Assembly (NCBI RefSeq): GCF_000526335.1
Contig: NZ_JAFW01000001.1
Location: forward strand, 62,001-126,000
Direction: 5' to 3'
Source of the DNA: Arthrobacter sp. 31Y
Lineage (GTDB): Bacteria > Actinomycetota > Actinomycetes > Actinomycetales > Micrococcaceae
Length of the DNA stretch: 64,000 nt
Part shown: one piece after another, positions 56,796 to 64,000 of the stretch
Position numbering within the stretch: the first letter of the stretch is position 1
Layout of the letters: each line of letters starts with the position of its first letter
Position numbers and translations under genes: made by a program
Notes under the pieces: generated by a model
Databases searched by the model: none
What the model was told of the DNA's origin: nothing
What the model saw: only the letters and a program-made list of their open reading frames with translations

Positions 56796-56836
56796 AAGGG
56801 AAGGGCCCGGTCCACAATGGACCGGGCCCTTCCCTT
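56796..56836 (+). terminator. Perfect 18-bp hairpin after qcrB
   Basis: AAGGGAAGGGCCCGGTCC pairs without mismatch to its complement around ACAAT. It starts 22 bases after the qcrB stop and ends in CCCTTAT. It can also stop the convergent GntR transcript. Confidence 0.92.
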
Positions 56837-56886
56837 ATGTCGTTAGTCCTGGTGAGCGCATCCTACGCTTTCAGACGATTTGGGGA

Positions 56887-57675
56887 CTATTGCGTGCGAT
56901 ACCCCGAGGAATAGTTACGTGTGGGACGAATGCCTGGCCGTTGCAATGGCACCCAGAGTTTGTACCGGTCAGCCCGGTAGTACGAGACAGAATAGTCCAC
57001 CATTGCACGGGCAACGAAGGCGTGACGTTGAATCTTGAGCAGCGGCGATCCGACATCAACATTGAGAAGTCTGGCAGTGGATGGAGAAGCCGCAGTGGCT
57101 TCGATCATGTCCTCACCCCACTCCATCACCAAGCCGAAGCGCTCGCTCAGAACGTTGTATAGCGAGGTTGGGGGTGCCTCATCGAGCAACCCGGGCACCC
57201 GATGGGCTGGAATGAAGTTTTCATCCACGCTCATGGGTTCGTTGTCTGCCAACAGCAGGCGACGGAATCGCACCAGTGGTGTGCCTTCGTCCAGTTGCAG
57301 TTCTCTGGCCAAGAACGCGCTGGCGGCAATTTGCTCAAAGCTCAAGACCTTGGCTGCGGGCACCATCCCACGACGCTGCATTTCTTCGCTGTAGGAGGTC
57401 AACTTGACCTGCAGATCAAGCTTTGGCTTCCTAACAAACGTTCCAAGGCCAACAACCCGCTCAATGACTTCCTCGCCAACCAAGGCATCAATAGCCTGGC
57501 GGACGGTCATTCGGGCCAGCCCGAACCGTTCGGACAAATCCCGCTCAGAAGGGAGCGCCGAACCGGGTGGGCAGGACTGGGCAATGAACGTCCGAAGGAT
57601 CTCGCGAAGCTGAACGTAGATGGGAGTGCCACTGGCGCGGTCGATCTCACCGGCAATGCTTGCTGCCTCAGCCAC
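56887..57675 (-). CDS. GntR/HutC-family regulator, probable DasR/NagR type
   Basis: 262 aa, GTG start. N-terminal winged helix: TPIYVQLREILRTFIAQSCPPGSALPSERDLSERFGLARMTVRQAIDALVGEEVIERVVGLGTFV. C-terminal UTRA ligand domain with LVRFRRLLLADNEPMSVDENFIPAHRVPGLL and AFVARAMVDYSVSYYRADRYKL. HutC-subfamily proteins of this kind respond to sugar phosphates, notably glucosamine-6-phosphate or GlcNAc-6-P. A DasR-type dre element lies upstream in the shared gap with ptsH, supporting a role in amino-sugar/PTS control. Not proven to be DasR itself. Confidence 0.85.
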   Translation of the reverse strand: MAEAASIAGEIDRASGTPIYVQLREILRTFIAQSCPPGSALPSERDLSERFGLARMTVRQAIDALVGEEVIERVVGLGTFVRKPKLDLQVKLTSYSEEMQRRGMVPAAKVLSFEQIAASAFLARELQLDEGTPLVRFRRLLLADNEPMSVDENFIPAHRVPGLLDEAPPTSLYNVLSERFGLVMEWGEDMIEATAASPSTARLLNVDVGSPLLKIQRHAFVARAMVDYSVSYYRADRYKLWVPLQRPGIRPTRNYSSGYRTQ

Positions 57676-57725
57676 GGCAGAGTCCCGGTAATTGAGTCAT
57701 GAATCAAGGATAAATCAGCCGGGCC

Positions 57726-57741
57726 ACAGGTCTAGACCACC
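57726..57741. promoter_or_regulatory. DasR-type dre element between gntR and ptsH
   Basis: ACAGGTCTAGACCACC has the perfect core palindrome GGTCTAGACC and matches the 16-base Streptomyces dre consensus at 14 positions. It is 51 bases upstream of the GntR start and 92 bases upstream of ptsH. A second overlapping palindrome GACCACCGTGGTC runs from 57735 to 57747, adding a third half-site. Confidence 0.75.
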
Positions 57742-57832
57742 GTGGTCGGATGTGGAAGACGTACAGTCACTGCGGCTACGCTGGTATGAAACATTTTTCT
57801 GACGGAATCCGTCGCGTATCAAAGGAGCTGGG

Positions 57833-58126
57833 TTGCCGGAGCAAAGGACCTTCGTTGCCGCCGAAATCGGTTTGCATGCACGGGCGGCCGCGGTGTTTGT
57901 TCGTGCCGTCACTGAAACCGGGCTTCCGGTAACCATCCGTAAGCATGACGGTCCTACCGTTGACGCCCGCTCCCTGCTCGAAGTCATGACCGAGGACTTT
58001 GAACAGGGTTGCGAAGTATTCCTGGCAGTGGCCCCGGAAGCGCTCAGCGACGATCAGACACTTCTCGGGGCTCAGACTGCGCTCCTGAACCTTTCGGCCG
58101 TCCTGGAGGGCACACAGGCCCACTGA
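57833..58126 (+). CDS. ptsH: Phosphocarrier protein HPr
   Basis: 97 aa, TTG start following AAAGGAGC. IGLHARAAAVFVRAV contains the phosphorylated His15 and Arg17; VDARSLLEVMTEDFEQG carries the Ser47 position used for regulatory phosphorylation in low-GC bacteria. It relays phosphate from EI to sugar-specific EIIA. No other PTS gene lies here. In Streptomyces the general PTS genes are under DasR control, consistent with the neighbouring dre site. Confidence 0.93.
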   Translation: MPEQRTFVAAEIGLHARAAAVFVRAVTETGLPVTIRKHDGPTVDARSLLEVMTEDFEQGCEVFLAVAPEALSDDQTLLGAQTALLNLSAVLEGTQAH

Positions 58127-58197
58127 GGGCCCCTTCCGGATGCTCTACACGGCGGCAGCTAGGCGTTCGGCTATCGGCCACTAACACAACTCTTAAC

Positions 58198-58233
58198 GAC
58201 GATGGGCCCCACCAGCAGGTGGGGCCCATCGTC
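58198..58233. terminator. Hairpin between ptsH and ctaF
   Basis: GACGATGGGCCCCACC and its exact complement flank AGCA. ATATTTT follows on the plus strand. It lies between convergent genes; the ptsH stop is 72 bases upstream. Confidence 0.9.
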
Positions 58234-58249
58234 ATATTTTCCAAACTAC

Positions 58250-58651
58250 TTAGTGTGCGTGATCTCCGCGGCTGTATTCGAAAACCCAGCCAACCAAGGC
58301 AATCAACGCGAGGCCACCGGCGACATAGGTTACCCAGAAGCCAATCGCAAGGCCGAGGAATCCCCCCGCGCAAGCCAAACCAAGAACCAGCGGCCACCAG
58401 CTCCAAGGGCTGAAGTGGCCCTGCTCGCCGGCGCCTTCGTGGACCTCGGCGTCGGGACGATCCTCGGGTCGCAGGCCGATCCGCTTACCTGTGAAGCCGA
58501 GGTATGCGCCAATCATGCCTGCAAGACCACCGACGAGGAGGATGCCCAGGACACCTACCCATTCGTTCCATTCCGTCAGGAAGCCATAAGCGATGGCTAC
58601 AGGGACGAAGAAGAAGACTCCGGCTCCGAAGAGCCACGATTCAATTTTCAT
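58250..58651 (-). CDS. ctaF: Cytochrome c oxidase subunit IV (CtaF)
   Basis: 133 aa, start overlapping the ctaD stop (ATGA). Four membrane helices: [65 protein letters not shown] and [18 protein letters not shown]. The loop [30 protein letters not shown] is diagnostic for the actinobacterial subunit IV. Accessory subunit of aa3 oxidase. Confidence 0.93.
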   Translation of the reverse strand: MKIESWLFGAGVFFFVPVAIAYGFLTEWNEWVGVLGILLVGGLAGMIGAYLGFTGKRIGLRPEDRPDAEVHEGAGEQGHFSPWSWWPLVLGLACAGGFLGLAIGFWVTYVAGGLALIALVGWVFEYSRGDHAH

Positions 58652-60372
58652 TTGCTGACGTCCCTTTGGTCGGCGTTACCCAAAACGGCTGCTGCGGGTG
58701 ACGGGGCCTCGGCAGTGTGAACCTGGGCCAACTCAGGGTGGTGCAGGTCCAGCGCCGGGCGCTCGGAGCGGATACGGGGCAAGGAGGTGAAGTTGTGGCG
58801 CGGCGGCGGGCAGGAAGTTGCCCATTCAAGCGAAGCACCAAAGCCCCACGGGTCATCCACTTCAACCTTCTTGTTGCTCCGCCAAGTGATGTAGACGTTC
58901 CAGAAGAACGGCAGGAGCGATGCACCGAGGACGAAGGAGGAGATAGTGGAGAACTGGTTCATCCACGTGAAGTTATCCTGCGGCATGTAGTCGGCGTAAC
59001 GACGCGGCATACCCTCAACACCCAACCAGTGCTGGATCAGGAAGGTGCCGTGGAAGCCGAGGAACAGGAGCCAGAAGTGAATCTTGCCAAGGCGTTCGTT
59101 GAGCATCTTGCCCGTCCACTTGGGCCACCAGAAGTAGAACCCTGCGAACATGGCGAACACGACGGTACCGAAGACAACGTAGTGGAAGTGTGCCACCACG
59201 AAGTAGGAGTCGGAAACGTGGAAGTCGAGCGGCGGCGAAGCCAGGATGATGCCGGTGAGGCCGCCGAAGAGGAAGGTTACTAGGAAGCCGATGCTCCACA
59301 GCATGGGCGTTTCAAACGTAATGGAGCCTTGCCACAGGGTACCGATCCAGTTGAAGAACTTCACGCCCGTGGGAACCGCGATGAGCATGGTCATGAAGGC
59401 GAAGAACGGCAGCAGCACTGATCCGGTGACATACATGTGGTGGGCCCACACGGTAACGGACAGGGCGGCAATGGCGATGGTTGCGTAGACAAGACCCTTG
59501 TAACCGAAGATCGGCTTTCGGCTGAAGACCGGGAAGATCTCCGACACGATACCGAAGAACGGCAAGGCGATGATGTACACCTCGGGGTGCCCGAAGAACC
59601 AGAACAGGTGCTGCCAAAGGACCGCACCGCCGTTCTCGGGATCGAAGATGTGGGCTCCAAAGCGGCGGTCGGCACCAAGTGCGAACAGGGCAGCTGCCAG
59701 CGGCGGGAAAGCCATCAGGACCAGGATCGCCGTGACGAGCGTGTTCCACGTAAAGATCGGCATACGCCACATGGTCATGCCCGGTGCACGCATGCAGATG
59801 ATGGTGGTGATGAAGTTGACGGCACCAAGAATGGTTCCGAAACCGGATAGCGCAAGGCCGAAGACCCAGAGGTCACCACCGACACCGGGGCTGAACGTCG
59901 TGTTGGACAGCGGCGCATAAGCGAACCAGCCGAAGGATGCAGCACCCTGGGGGGTGATGAAGCCGGACACGGCGATGGTGGAACCGAAAAGGAAGAACCA
60001 GAACGCCAGAGCATTCAGACGCGGGAAGGCAACATCGGGTGCGCCGATCTGCAACGGCATAATGACGTTCGCGAAGCCGGCAAACAGCGGCGTTGCGAAC
60101 ATCAGCAGCATCACAGTGCCGTGCATTGTGAACATCTGGTTGTACTGCTCTTTGGTCTGCAGGATCTGCATGCCGGGTTCGAACAGTTCAGCGCGGATCA
60201 ACAGCGCCATGACGCCACCGAGGCAGAAGAACACGAAGGATGCAATCAGGTACATGTACCCGATGGTCTTGTGGTCGGTGGAGGTGATCCAGTTGACGAC
60301 GATGCGTCCCTTGGATTTAGGAACTACCGGAGCTTCGAGGACCCCCGGTGCGGATTGAGTGTACGTAGCCAC
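58648..60372 (-). CDS. ctaD: Cytochrome aa3 oxidase subunit I
   Basis: 574 aa. Twelve membrane helices with the haem-copper signatures: [38 protein letters not shown] (CuB His and the cross-linked Tyr), WAHHMY (CuB His pair) and [24 protein letters not shown] (haem a and a3 His). The core subunit that reduces oxygen and pumps protons. Its C-terminal tail is cytosolic and rich in charged residues. Ten bases after ctaC. Confidence 0.97.
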   Translation of the reverse strand: MATYTQSAPGVLEAPVVPKSKGRIVVNWITSTDHKTIGYMYLIASFVFFCLGGVMALLIRAELFEPGMQILQTKEQYNQMFTMHGTVMLLMFATPLFAGFANVIMPLQIGAPDVAFPRLNALAFWFFLFGSTIAVSGFITPQGAASFGWFAYAPLSNTTFSPGVGGDLWVFGLALSGFGTILGAVNFITTIICMRAPGMTMWRMPIFTWNTLVTAILVLMAFPPLAAALFALGADRRFGAHIFDPENGGAVLWQHLFWFFGHPEVYIIALPFFGIVSEIFPVFSRKPIFGYKGLVYATIAIAALSVTVWAHHMYVTGSVLLPFFAFMTMLIAVPTGVKFFNWIGTLWQGSITFETPMLWSIGFLVTFLFGGLTGIILASPPLDFHVSDSYFVVAHFHYVVFGTVVFAMFAGFYFWWPKWTGKMLNERLGKIHFWLLFLGFHGTFLIQHWLGVEGMPRRYADYMPQDNFTWMNQFSTISSFVLGASLLPFFWNVYITWRSNKKVEVDDPWGFGASLEWATSCPPPRHNFTSLPRIRSERPALDLHHPELAQVHTAEAPSPAAAVLGNADQRDVSK

Positions 60373-60382
60373 GTCGCTTCCC

Positions 60383-61255
60383 TTACTTGGATTCGTTCAG
60401 GTTCGGGTTGCGGTCATATTCCGCACCGAGGAGGCCCGTGTTGCCTTCCTGGCGAAGCTTGTCCATGTGGGCCTGGAATTCAGACTCGGAGACAACCTTG
60501 ACGCGGAAGAGCATTTCGGAGTGGTATTCACCGCAGAGTTCGGCACACTTGCCATCGAAGGTGCCCTCCTTGGTGGGGGTGAACCTGATGTAGTTCGTCT
60601 TGCCCGGGATCATGTCGCGCTTCTGAAGGAAGGCGGGTACCCAGAATGAGTGGATGACGTCGCGGGAGTTCAACTCCAGGTCCACGGACTTGCCTACGGG
60701 CAAGTACAGGGTGGGAAGCAGTTCCTTGTCGACCTCATTGCCGGTGAGGTGGGCCTGAACGCCAGCCTCGTGGAGGTCTTCATTAATGACCTCGCCCTGC
60801 TTGTAGTTGAAGTCCCATGCCCACTGCTTGCCACGGACATCAACAACGACGTCGGCAGGCTGGGAGCGGTCATCAATCGCACGCTGGTCCTGGTCGGTGA
60901 AGTAGAAGAACACCAAGACCATGAACAGCGGGATGGTCAAATAGAAGACCTCGAGCGGCAGGTTGTAGCTGAGCTGCTTCGGGAAACCCGTGGTGCCCTT
61001 GCGGCGACGGTAAGCGATGATGCACCAGACCAGGAGGCCCCACGTGATAATACCGACTGCCAAGGCGGCGATCCATGAGTTGACCCAGAGGTCCATGATC
61101 CGGTCAGTGTGGTTGGTCGTGCCGCGCTCTGTCGGCAGCCAACCCTTCTCTACCTCTGGTGAACATCCGGTCAAAACCAACGCGCCGGCAACTGCCAAGC
61201 CAGTGATCGAGGTGATCTTTATGCGTCGGCTGCCGGTTCGGTTCTGCGAACTCAC
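60383..61255 (-). CDS. ctaC: Cytochrome aa3 oxidase subunit II
   Basis: 290 aa from GTG at 61255, which leaves a compact lipoprotein signal ending in LVLTGC with Cys31; a longer reading adds 19 residues ahead of it. Two membrane helices ([22 protein letters not shown] and [22 protein letters not shown]), then the CuA cupredoxin with DVIHSFWVP and [12 protein letters not shown] ligands. It accepts electrons from QcrC. First gene of ctaC-ctaD-ctaF. Confidence 0.95.
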   Translation of the reverse strand: MSSQNRTGSRRIKITSITGLAVAGALVLTGCSPEVEKGWLPTERGTTNHTDRIMDLWVNSWIAALAVGIITWGLLVWCIIAYRRRKGTTGFPKQLSYNLPLEVFYLTIPLFMVLVFFYFTDQDQRAIDDRSQPADVVVDVRGKQWAWDFNYKQGEVINEDLHEAGVQAHLTGNEVDKELLPTLYLPVGKSVDLELNSRDVIHSFWVPAFLQKRDMIPGKTNYIRFTPTKEGTFDGKCAELCGEYHSEMLFRVKVVSESEFQAHMDKLRQEGNTGLLGAEYDRNPNLNESK

Positions 61256-61438
61256 AGACGGCCCTTCCTCTTGTTGCTGTCTCCCGGCAGGCCGAAGGCT
61301 CACCGGGCACACTAAAAGTTTTACTACCCGATGTAGAGCTTACCGCTATCACGCGGCTTTCGCGCACATGTCAGCGCCGTGGCTTCGAACGATTTCAAAC
61401 ACGTTCGAAGGGGCGCCGACATGCGGCGACGGCTCACA

Positions 61439-61831
61439 TCAGTGGAATGAATCGCCGCAGGCGCAAGACCCGCCAGCGTTCGGGTTATCAATGGTGAAGC
61501 CTTGCTTCGAAATAGTGTCTTCGAAGTCGATGCTTGCGCCGCTGAGGTAGGGAACGCTCATCTTGTCTACGACGACCTCAACGCCGTCGTAGTCGCGCAC
61601 AGCGTCTCCGTCGAGCAGGCGCTCATCGAAGTAAAGCTGGTAGATCAGGCCCGAGCATCCTCCAGGCTGGACTGCAACGCGCAGTCGAAGGTCTGTGCGC
61701 CCTTCCTGCTCGAGGAGGCTGCGGACCTTGCCCGCGGCGACGTCGGTCAGATTGACCTCGTGCGTGGCCAGTTCGTCGTCTTTGGTGACGAGCTGTGCTC
61801 CGGTGCTGTTTTCGTTGGTTGCAGTGCTCAT
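61439..61831 (-). CDS. erpA: A-type iron-sulfur carrier ErpA (HesB/IscA family)
   Basis: 130 aa. VNLTDVAAGKVRSLLEQEGRTDLRLRVAVQPGGCSGLIYQLYFDE contains the first Cys in GGCSG; the C-terminal GGSCACGDSFH holds the second and third. It delivers Fe-S clusters to apo-enzymes. In many actinobacteria the gene lies just upstream of ctaC, as here. The N-terminus (first ~20 residues) is polar and non-conserved. A large inverted repeat stands just upstream. Confidence 0.9.
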   Translation of the reverse strand: MSTATNENSTGAQLVTKDDELATHEVNLTDVAAGKVRSLLEQEGRTDLRLRVAVQPGGCSGLIYQLYFDERLLDGDAVRDYDGVEVVVDKMSVPYLSGASIDFEDTISKQGFTIDNPNAGGSCACGDSFH

Positions 61832-61893
61832 TGGCCTACCTTCTTATGAAGCTCTTGGCGGCTGCGCCGGAACGCTGCCTGCCCTTACCCAAT

Positions 61894-61953
61894 TACGTAC
61901 GGGTTATAGCTAATGCTACGTCGCGCAAACGCTTAGCTATAACTCCTGACGTA
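61894..61953. repeat. Long inverted repeat upstream of erpA
   Basis: GTTATAGCTAA at 61903-61913 and its exact complement at 61933-61943 flank a 19-base spacer. Outside them TTACGT and ACGTAA give a second paired block separated by a small bulge. It lies in the 164-base gap between the dipeptidase stop and erpA start, 60-120 bases from the erpA ATG. No U-tract, so it is either a weak terminator for the dipeptidase gene or an operator for erpA. The rest of the gap has nothing recognisable. Confidence 0.6.
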
Positions 61954-61995
61954 ACCACATCCAGCATGTGGTTGTTCCCGGCGCGCCGTTGGAGG

Positions 61996-63429
61996 TTACT
62001 CTGCCAGGCCGTCGGTGTTGAGCCGGGCAAGCATCAGGGTCTCAGCCAGGACAGCATGCCGGAAGTCTCCGATGTGCAACGATTCGTTGGCGCTATGTGC
62101 ACGGGAATCGGGATCCTCAACTCCGGTCACCAGGATCTGGACATCCGGATACATCTCCAGGAGATCCGAGATGAAGGGAATGGAACCACCGATTCCCATT
62201 TCCACCGGCTTGACGCCCCACGATTCCCCCAGCGCCCAAAGGGCCAGCCGCGCCGCGGCAGATGTTGTGTCGGTGGAGAAGGCATTGCCCCTCTCCCCCG
62301 GCGTAAACGTCACTTGGGCACCGAACGGCGCATGGGATTCAACGTGCTGTTTCAGGGCGGCCATTGCCGCTTCAGGGTCCTGGCCCGGCGCCAGCCTCAT
62401 GCTGAACTTCGCCCGGGCCGCCGGTATAAGGGTGTTTGATGCGACGTCGACGGCGGGGACGTCCATGCCAATGATGGACAGTGCGGGCTTGGTCCACAAA
62501 CGCGAGGCGATGGTTCCGCTGCCGGCCAGCCGTACGCCGTCTAGCACCGATGCATCGGCCCGGTAGTCAGCTTCGGTGAGGTCCACGGCCACCTCGTCCC
62601 GGCCCACTAGGCCGGCCACTGCTACATTGCCGGCGTCGTCGTGAAGGGTCGCAATAAGCCGCGACAAGAGAGTGGGGGCATCGAGCACAGGACCGCCAAA
62701 CATGCCCGAATGGACGGCATGCTCCAGAACACGCACTTCGAACGTTCCGTCCACCAGGCCACGAAGGCTGGTGGTGAGGGCCGGTACACCCACCTTCCAG
62801 TTGCTGGAGTCCGCAACGACGATTACATCGGACCGGAGAAGTTCCTGGTGCTCCTCAAGGAAGGCACGGAAAGTGGGCGACCCCGCTTCTTCCTCGCCTT
62901 CGAAGAAGAAGGTCACGCCAAGCCCGAAGTCCTCCCCCAGGACCTTCGTCACGGCGCTGTAAGCGGCGAGGTGCGCCATGATGCCCGCTTTGTCGTCGGC
63001 GGCGCCGCGTCCATACAAACGGCCATTCCGCTCTTCGGCGACAAACGGCTCCGAGTTCCAGAGGCTTCGGTCTCCCGGGGGCTGGACGTCATGGTGGGCG
63101 TAAAGCAAAATTGTCGGTTTGCCTTGGGCGGCAGGGCGGCGCGCGACGACGGCAGGACCACCGGGCGTACCGTCCGCCTTGTTGCAGCGAAGGATCCGGA
63201 CGTCCTCCATACCGGCCTCCTTAACCAAGGAAGCAACGGCGTCGGCGCTCCGATCCAGTTCCTTAGGATCGAAGCTTGCCCACGCAATCCCTGGAATAGC
63301 CACCAGGTCTTCCAGGGACGCAAGAGTGGCGTCGAAGGATTCGTTGACCGCCGCCGTCAGTGCCTCGATCGGGGTGGAGCTTGGATGCCCTTGCTTGTTC
63401 TGCGGGATCTCCGCATGTGCTGAAGTCAT
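61996..63429 (-). CDS. M20-family dipeptidase
   Basis: 477 aa from ATG at 63429; a longer upstream reading lacks family sequence. Di-zinc peptidase: LLYAHHDVQPPGD (first metal His and Asp), YGRGAADDKAGI (bridging Asp), FFFEGEEEAGSP (catalytic Glu and metal Glu), ADSSNW, and SANESLHI near the end (final His). The lid domain falls about 210-330. Close to the CNDP/DapE-like dipeptidases. Cleaves small peptides in the cytosol. Divergent from the DUF3043 gene. Confidence 0.92.
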   Translation of the reverse strand: MTSAHAEIPQNKQGHPSSTPIEALTAAVNESFDATLASLEDLVAIPGIAWASFDPKELDRSADAVASLVKEAGMEDVRILRCNKADGTPGGPAVVARRPAAQGKPTILLYAHHDVQPPGDRSLWNSEPFVAEERNGRLYGRGAADDKAGIMAHLAAYSAVTKVLGEDFGLGVTFFFEGEEEAGSPTFRAFLEEHQELLRSDVIVVADSSNWKVGVPALTTSLRGLVDGTFEVRVLEHAVHSGMFGGPVLDAPTLLSRLIATLHDDAGNVAVAGLVGRDEVAVDLTEADYRADASVLDGVRLAGSGTIASRLWTKPALSIIGMDVPAVDVASNTLIPAARAKFSMRLAPGQDPEAAMAALKQHVESHAPFGAQVTFTPGERGNAFSTDTTSAAARLALWALGESWGVKPVEMGIGGSIPFISDLLEMYPDVQILVTGVEDPDSRAHSANESLHIGDFRHAVLAETLMLARLNTDGLAE

Positions 63430-63562
63430 GGGCCACACTTTACCGCCGGGGATTCTCCCTCCGAAGCAGGCACAGCCGGAACCACGGGCTGCAGGCGGGG
63501 CAAGGCCGCCGGCAAACGGGACACGTAACGTGCACCACCTTCCAGAGGGGTATTCTGTATGG

Positions 63563-64000
63563 GTGTTCGGACGCAAAAAGGAAGAGCCCAGCGCTCAATC
63601 AGTAGTAGATCAGGCCTACGCCACCGCACCGGAGCCCGGTGCCGGAAAGGGCGCCCCAACGCCCAAGCGGAAGGACCAGGAAGCGGCCCGCAAGCGCCCG
63701 TTGGTTCCCACCGACCGCAAGGCTTCCAAGGCAGCGGAAAGGGTGGCCATTCAGGATCAGCGGCAGAAAATGCGGCAGGCCTTGGACACGGGAGACGAGA
63801 AATTCCTCCCCCTTCGGGACAAGGGCCCACAAAAGCGCTACACGCGTGACTACGTTGACGCGCGCTTCAGCCTCGGTGAGTACCTCATGTTCGGCGCATT
63901 GCTGTTCGTGGTGATCTCGCTGATCATTCCGCCCACCAGCGCCGGCATCAGCTACGTACTCGTTGGCTTCTGGATCATGTTCCTGGCGGTCTTTGTGGAC
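63563..64000 (+). CDS. DUF3043 membrane protein, N-terminal part
   Basis: First 146 codons; the gene runs off the window end. GTG at 63563 begins VFGRKKEEPSAQ, a standard DUF3043 start. A long basic/Ala-rich cytoplasmic region is followed by RYTRDYVDARFSLGEYLMFGALLFVVISLI, then the second helix ISYVLVGFWIMFLAVF. Function unknown; universal in high-GC actinobacteria. TATTCT at 63551-63556 lies seven bases before the GTG, so the transcript may be leaderless. Confidence 0.88.
   Translation, partial: MFGRKKEEPSAQSVVDQAYATAPEPGAGKGAPTPKRKDQEAARKRPLVPTDRKASKAAERVAIQDQRQKMRQALDTGDEKFLPLRDKGPQKRYTRDYVDARFSLGEYLMFGALLFVVISLIIPPTSAGISYVLVGFWIMFLAVFVD

Overview
The window is about 64 kb of high-GC, gene-dense chromosome from an actinobacterium. 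Gene content points to the Micrococcaceae, most likely Arthrobacter or Paenarthrobacter. It carries a Pup-proteasome locus, mycothiol ligase mshC, RNA-polymerase-binding protein RbpA, a cytochrome bcc-aa3 branch with a dihaem QcrC, a fused PafBC activator and a fused RmlC-RmlD enzyme. GTG and TTG starts and ATGA-type overlaps are common. I saw no rRNA, tRNA, CRISPR array, transposase, phage gene or attachment site.

Layout. (1) 1-8805 is a cell-surface polysaccharide block: the end of an O-antigen ligase-like protein, a Wzz-like protein, a secreted hydrolase-like protein, two glycosyltransferase genes (one a WecB/TagA-GT2 fusion), and the dTDP-L-rhamnose genes rmlCD, rmlB and rmlA. (2) 8812-16093 holds an aldo/keto reductase, uppP, mshC, a PAC2 protein, a HAD hydrolase, a site-2 protease and the tRNA m1A58 methyltransferase. 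(3) 16191-26597 is the complete Pup-proteasome locus: arc, dop, pup, prcB, prcA, pafA, two FKBP isomerases and the fused DNA-damage activator pafBC. It is followed by a small membrane protein, tatA, tatC and helY (to 31103). (4) 31152-40137 is housekeeping: amidohydrolase, polyprenol-phosphate mannosyltransferase, rbpA, an SPFH/NfeD pair, an RlmA-like methyltransferase, an S9 peptidase, peptide deformylase and an NTF2-like protein.

(5) 40170-47547 is the most accessory-looking part. An overlapping operon of type III polyketide synthase, methyltransferase and flavin monooxygenase resembles the Streptomyces srsABC phenolic-lipid operon. It diverges from a short UvrA-like ABC ATPase of the drug-resistance type. 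Next come a second flavin monooxygenase and a divergent MarR regulator, with a near-perfect operator palindrome between them. (6) 47639-51217 holds regulators and fragments: an ECF sigma factor with a built-in zinc-binding tail, a two-module Lrp/AsnC protein, a VOC protein, the internally deleted remnant of another VOC gene, a DUF3054 protein and a stand-alone RAM protein.

(7) 51235-61831 is trpD followed by the terminal respiratory branch: ctaE, qcrC, qcrA, qcrB on the plus strand and ctaC, ctaD, ctaF on the minus strand, with the Fe-S carrier erpA beyond ctaC. A GntR regulator and ptsH/HPr sit in the middle with a DasR-type dre site between them. (8) The window ends with an M20 dipeptidase and the start of a DUF3043 membrane protein.

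The best leads for something new are the type III PKS operon with its divergent UvrA-like gene, the fused-tail ECF sigma factor, the double-glycosyltransferase fusion, and several discrete cis elements (MarR operator, dre site, pup leader stem-loop, inverted repeat upstream of erpA). Functional statements rest on recognisable motifs and family knowledge; no database search was run.
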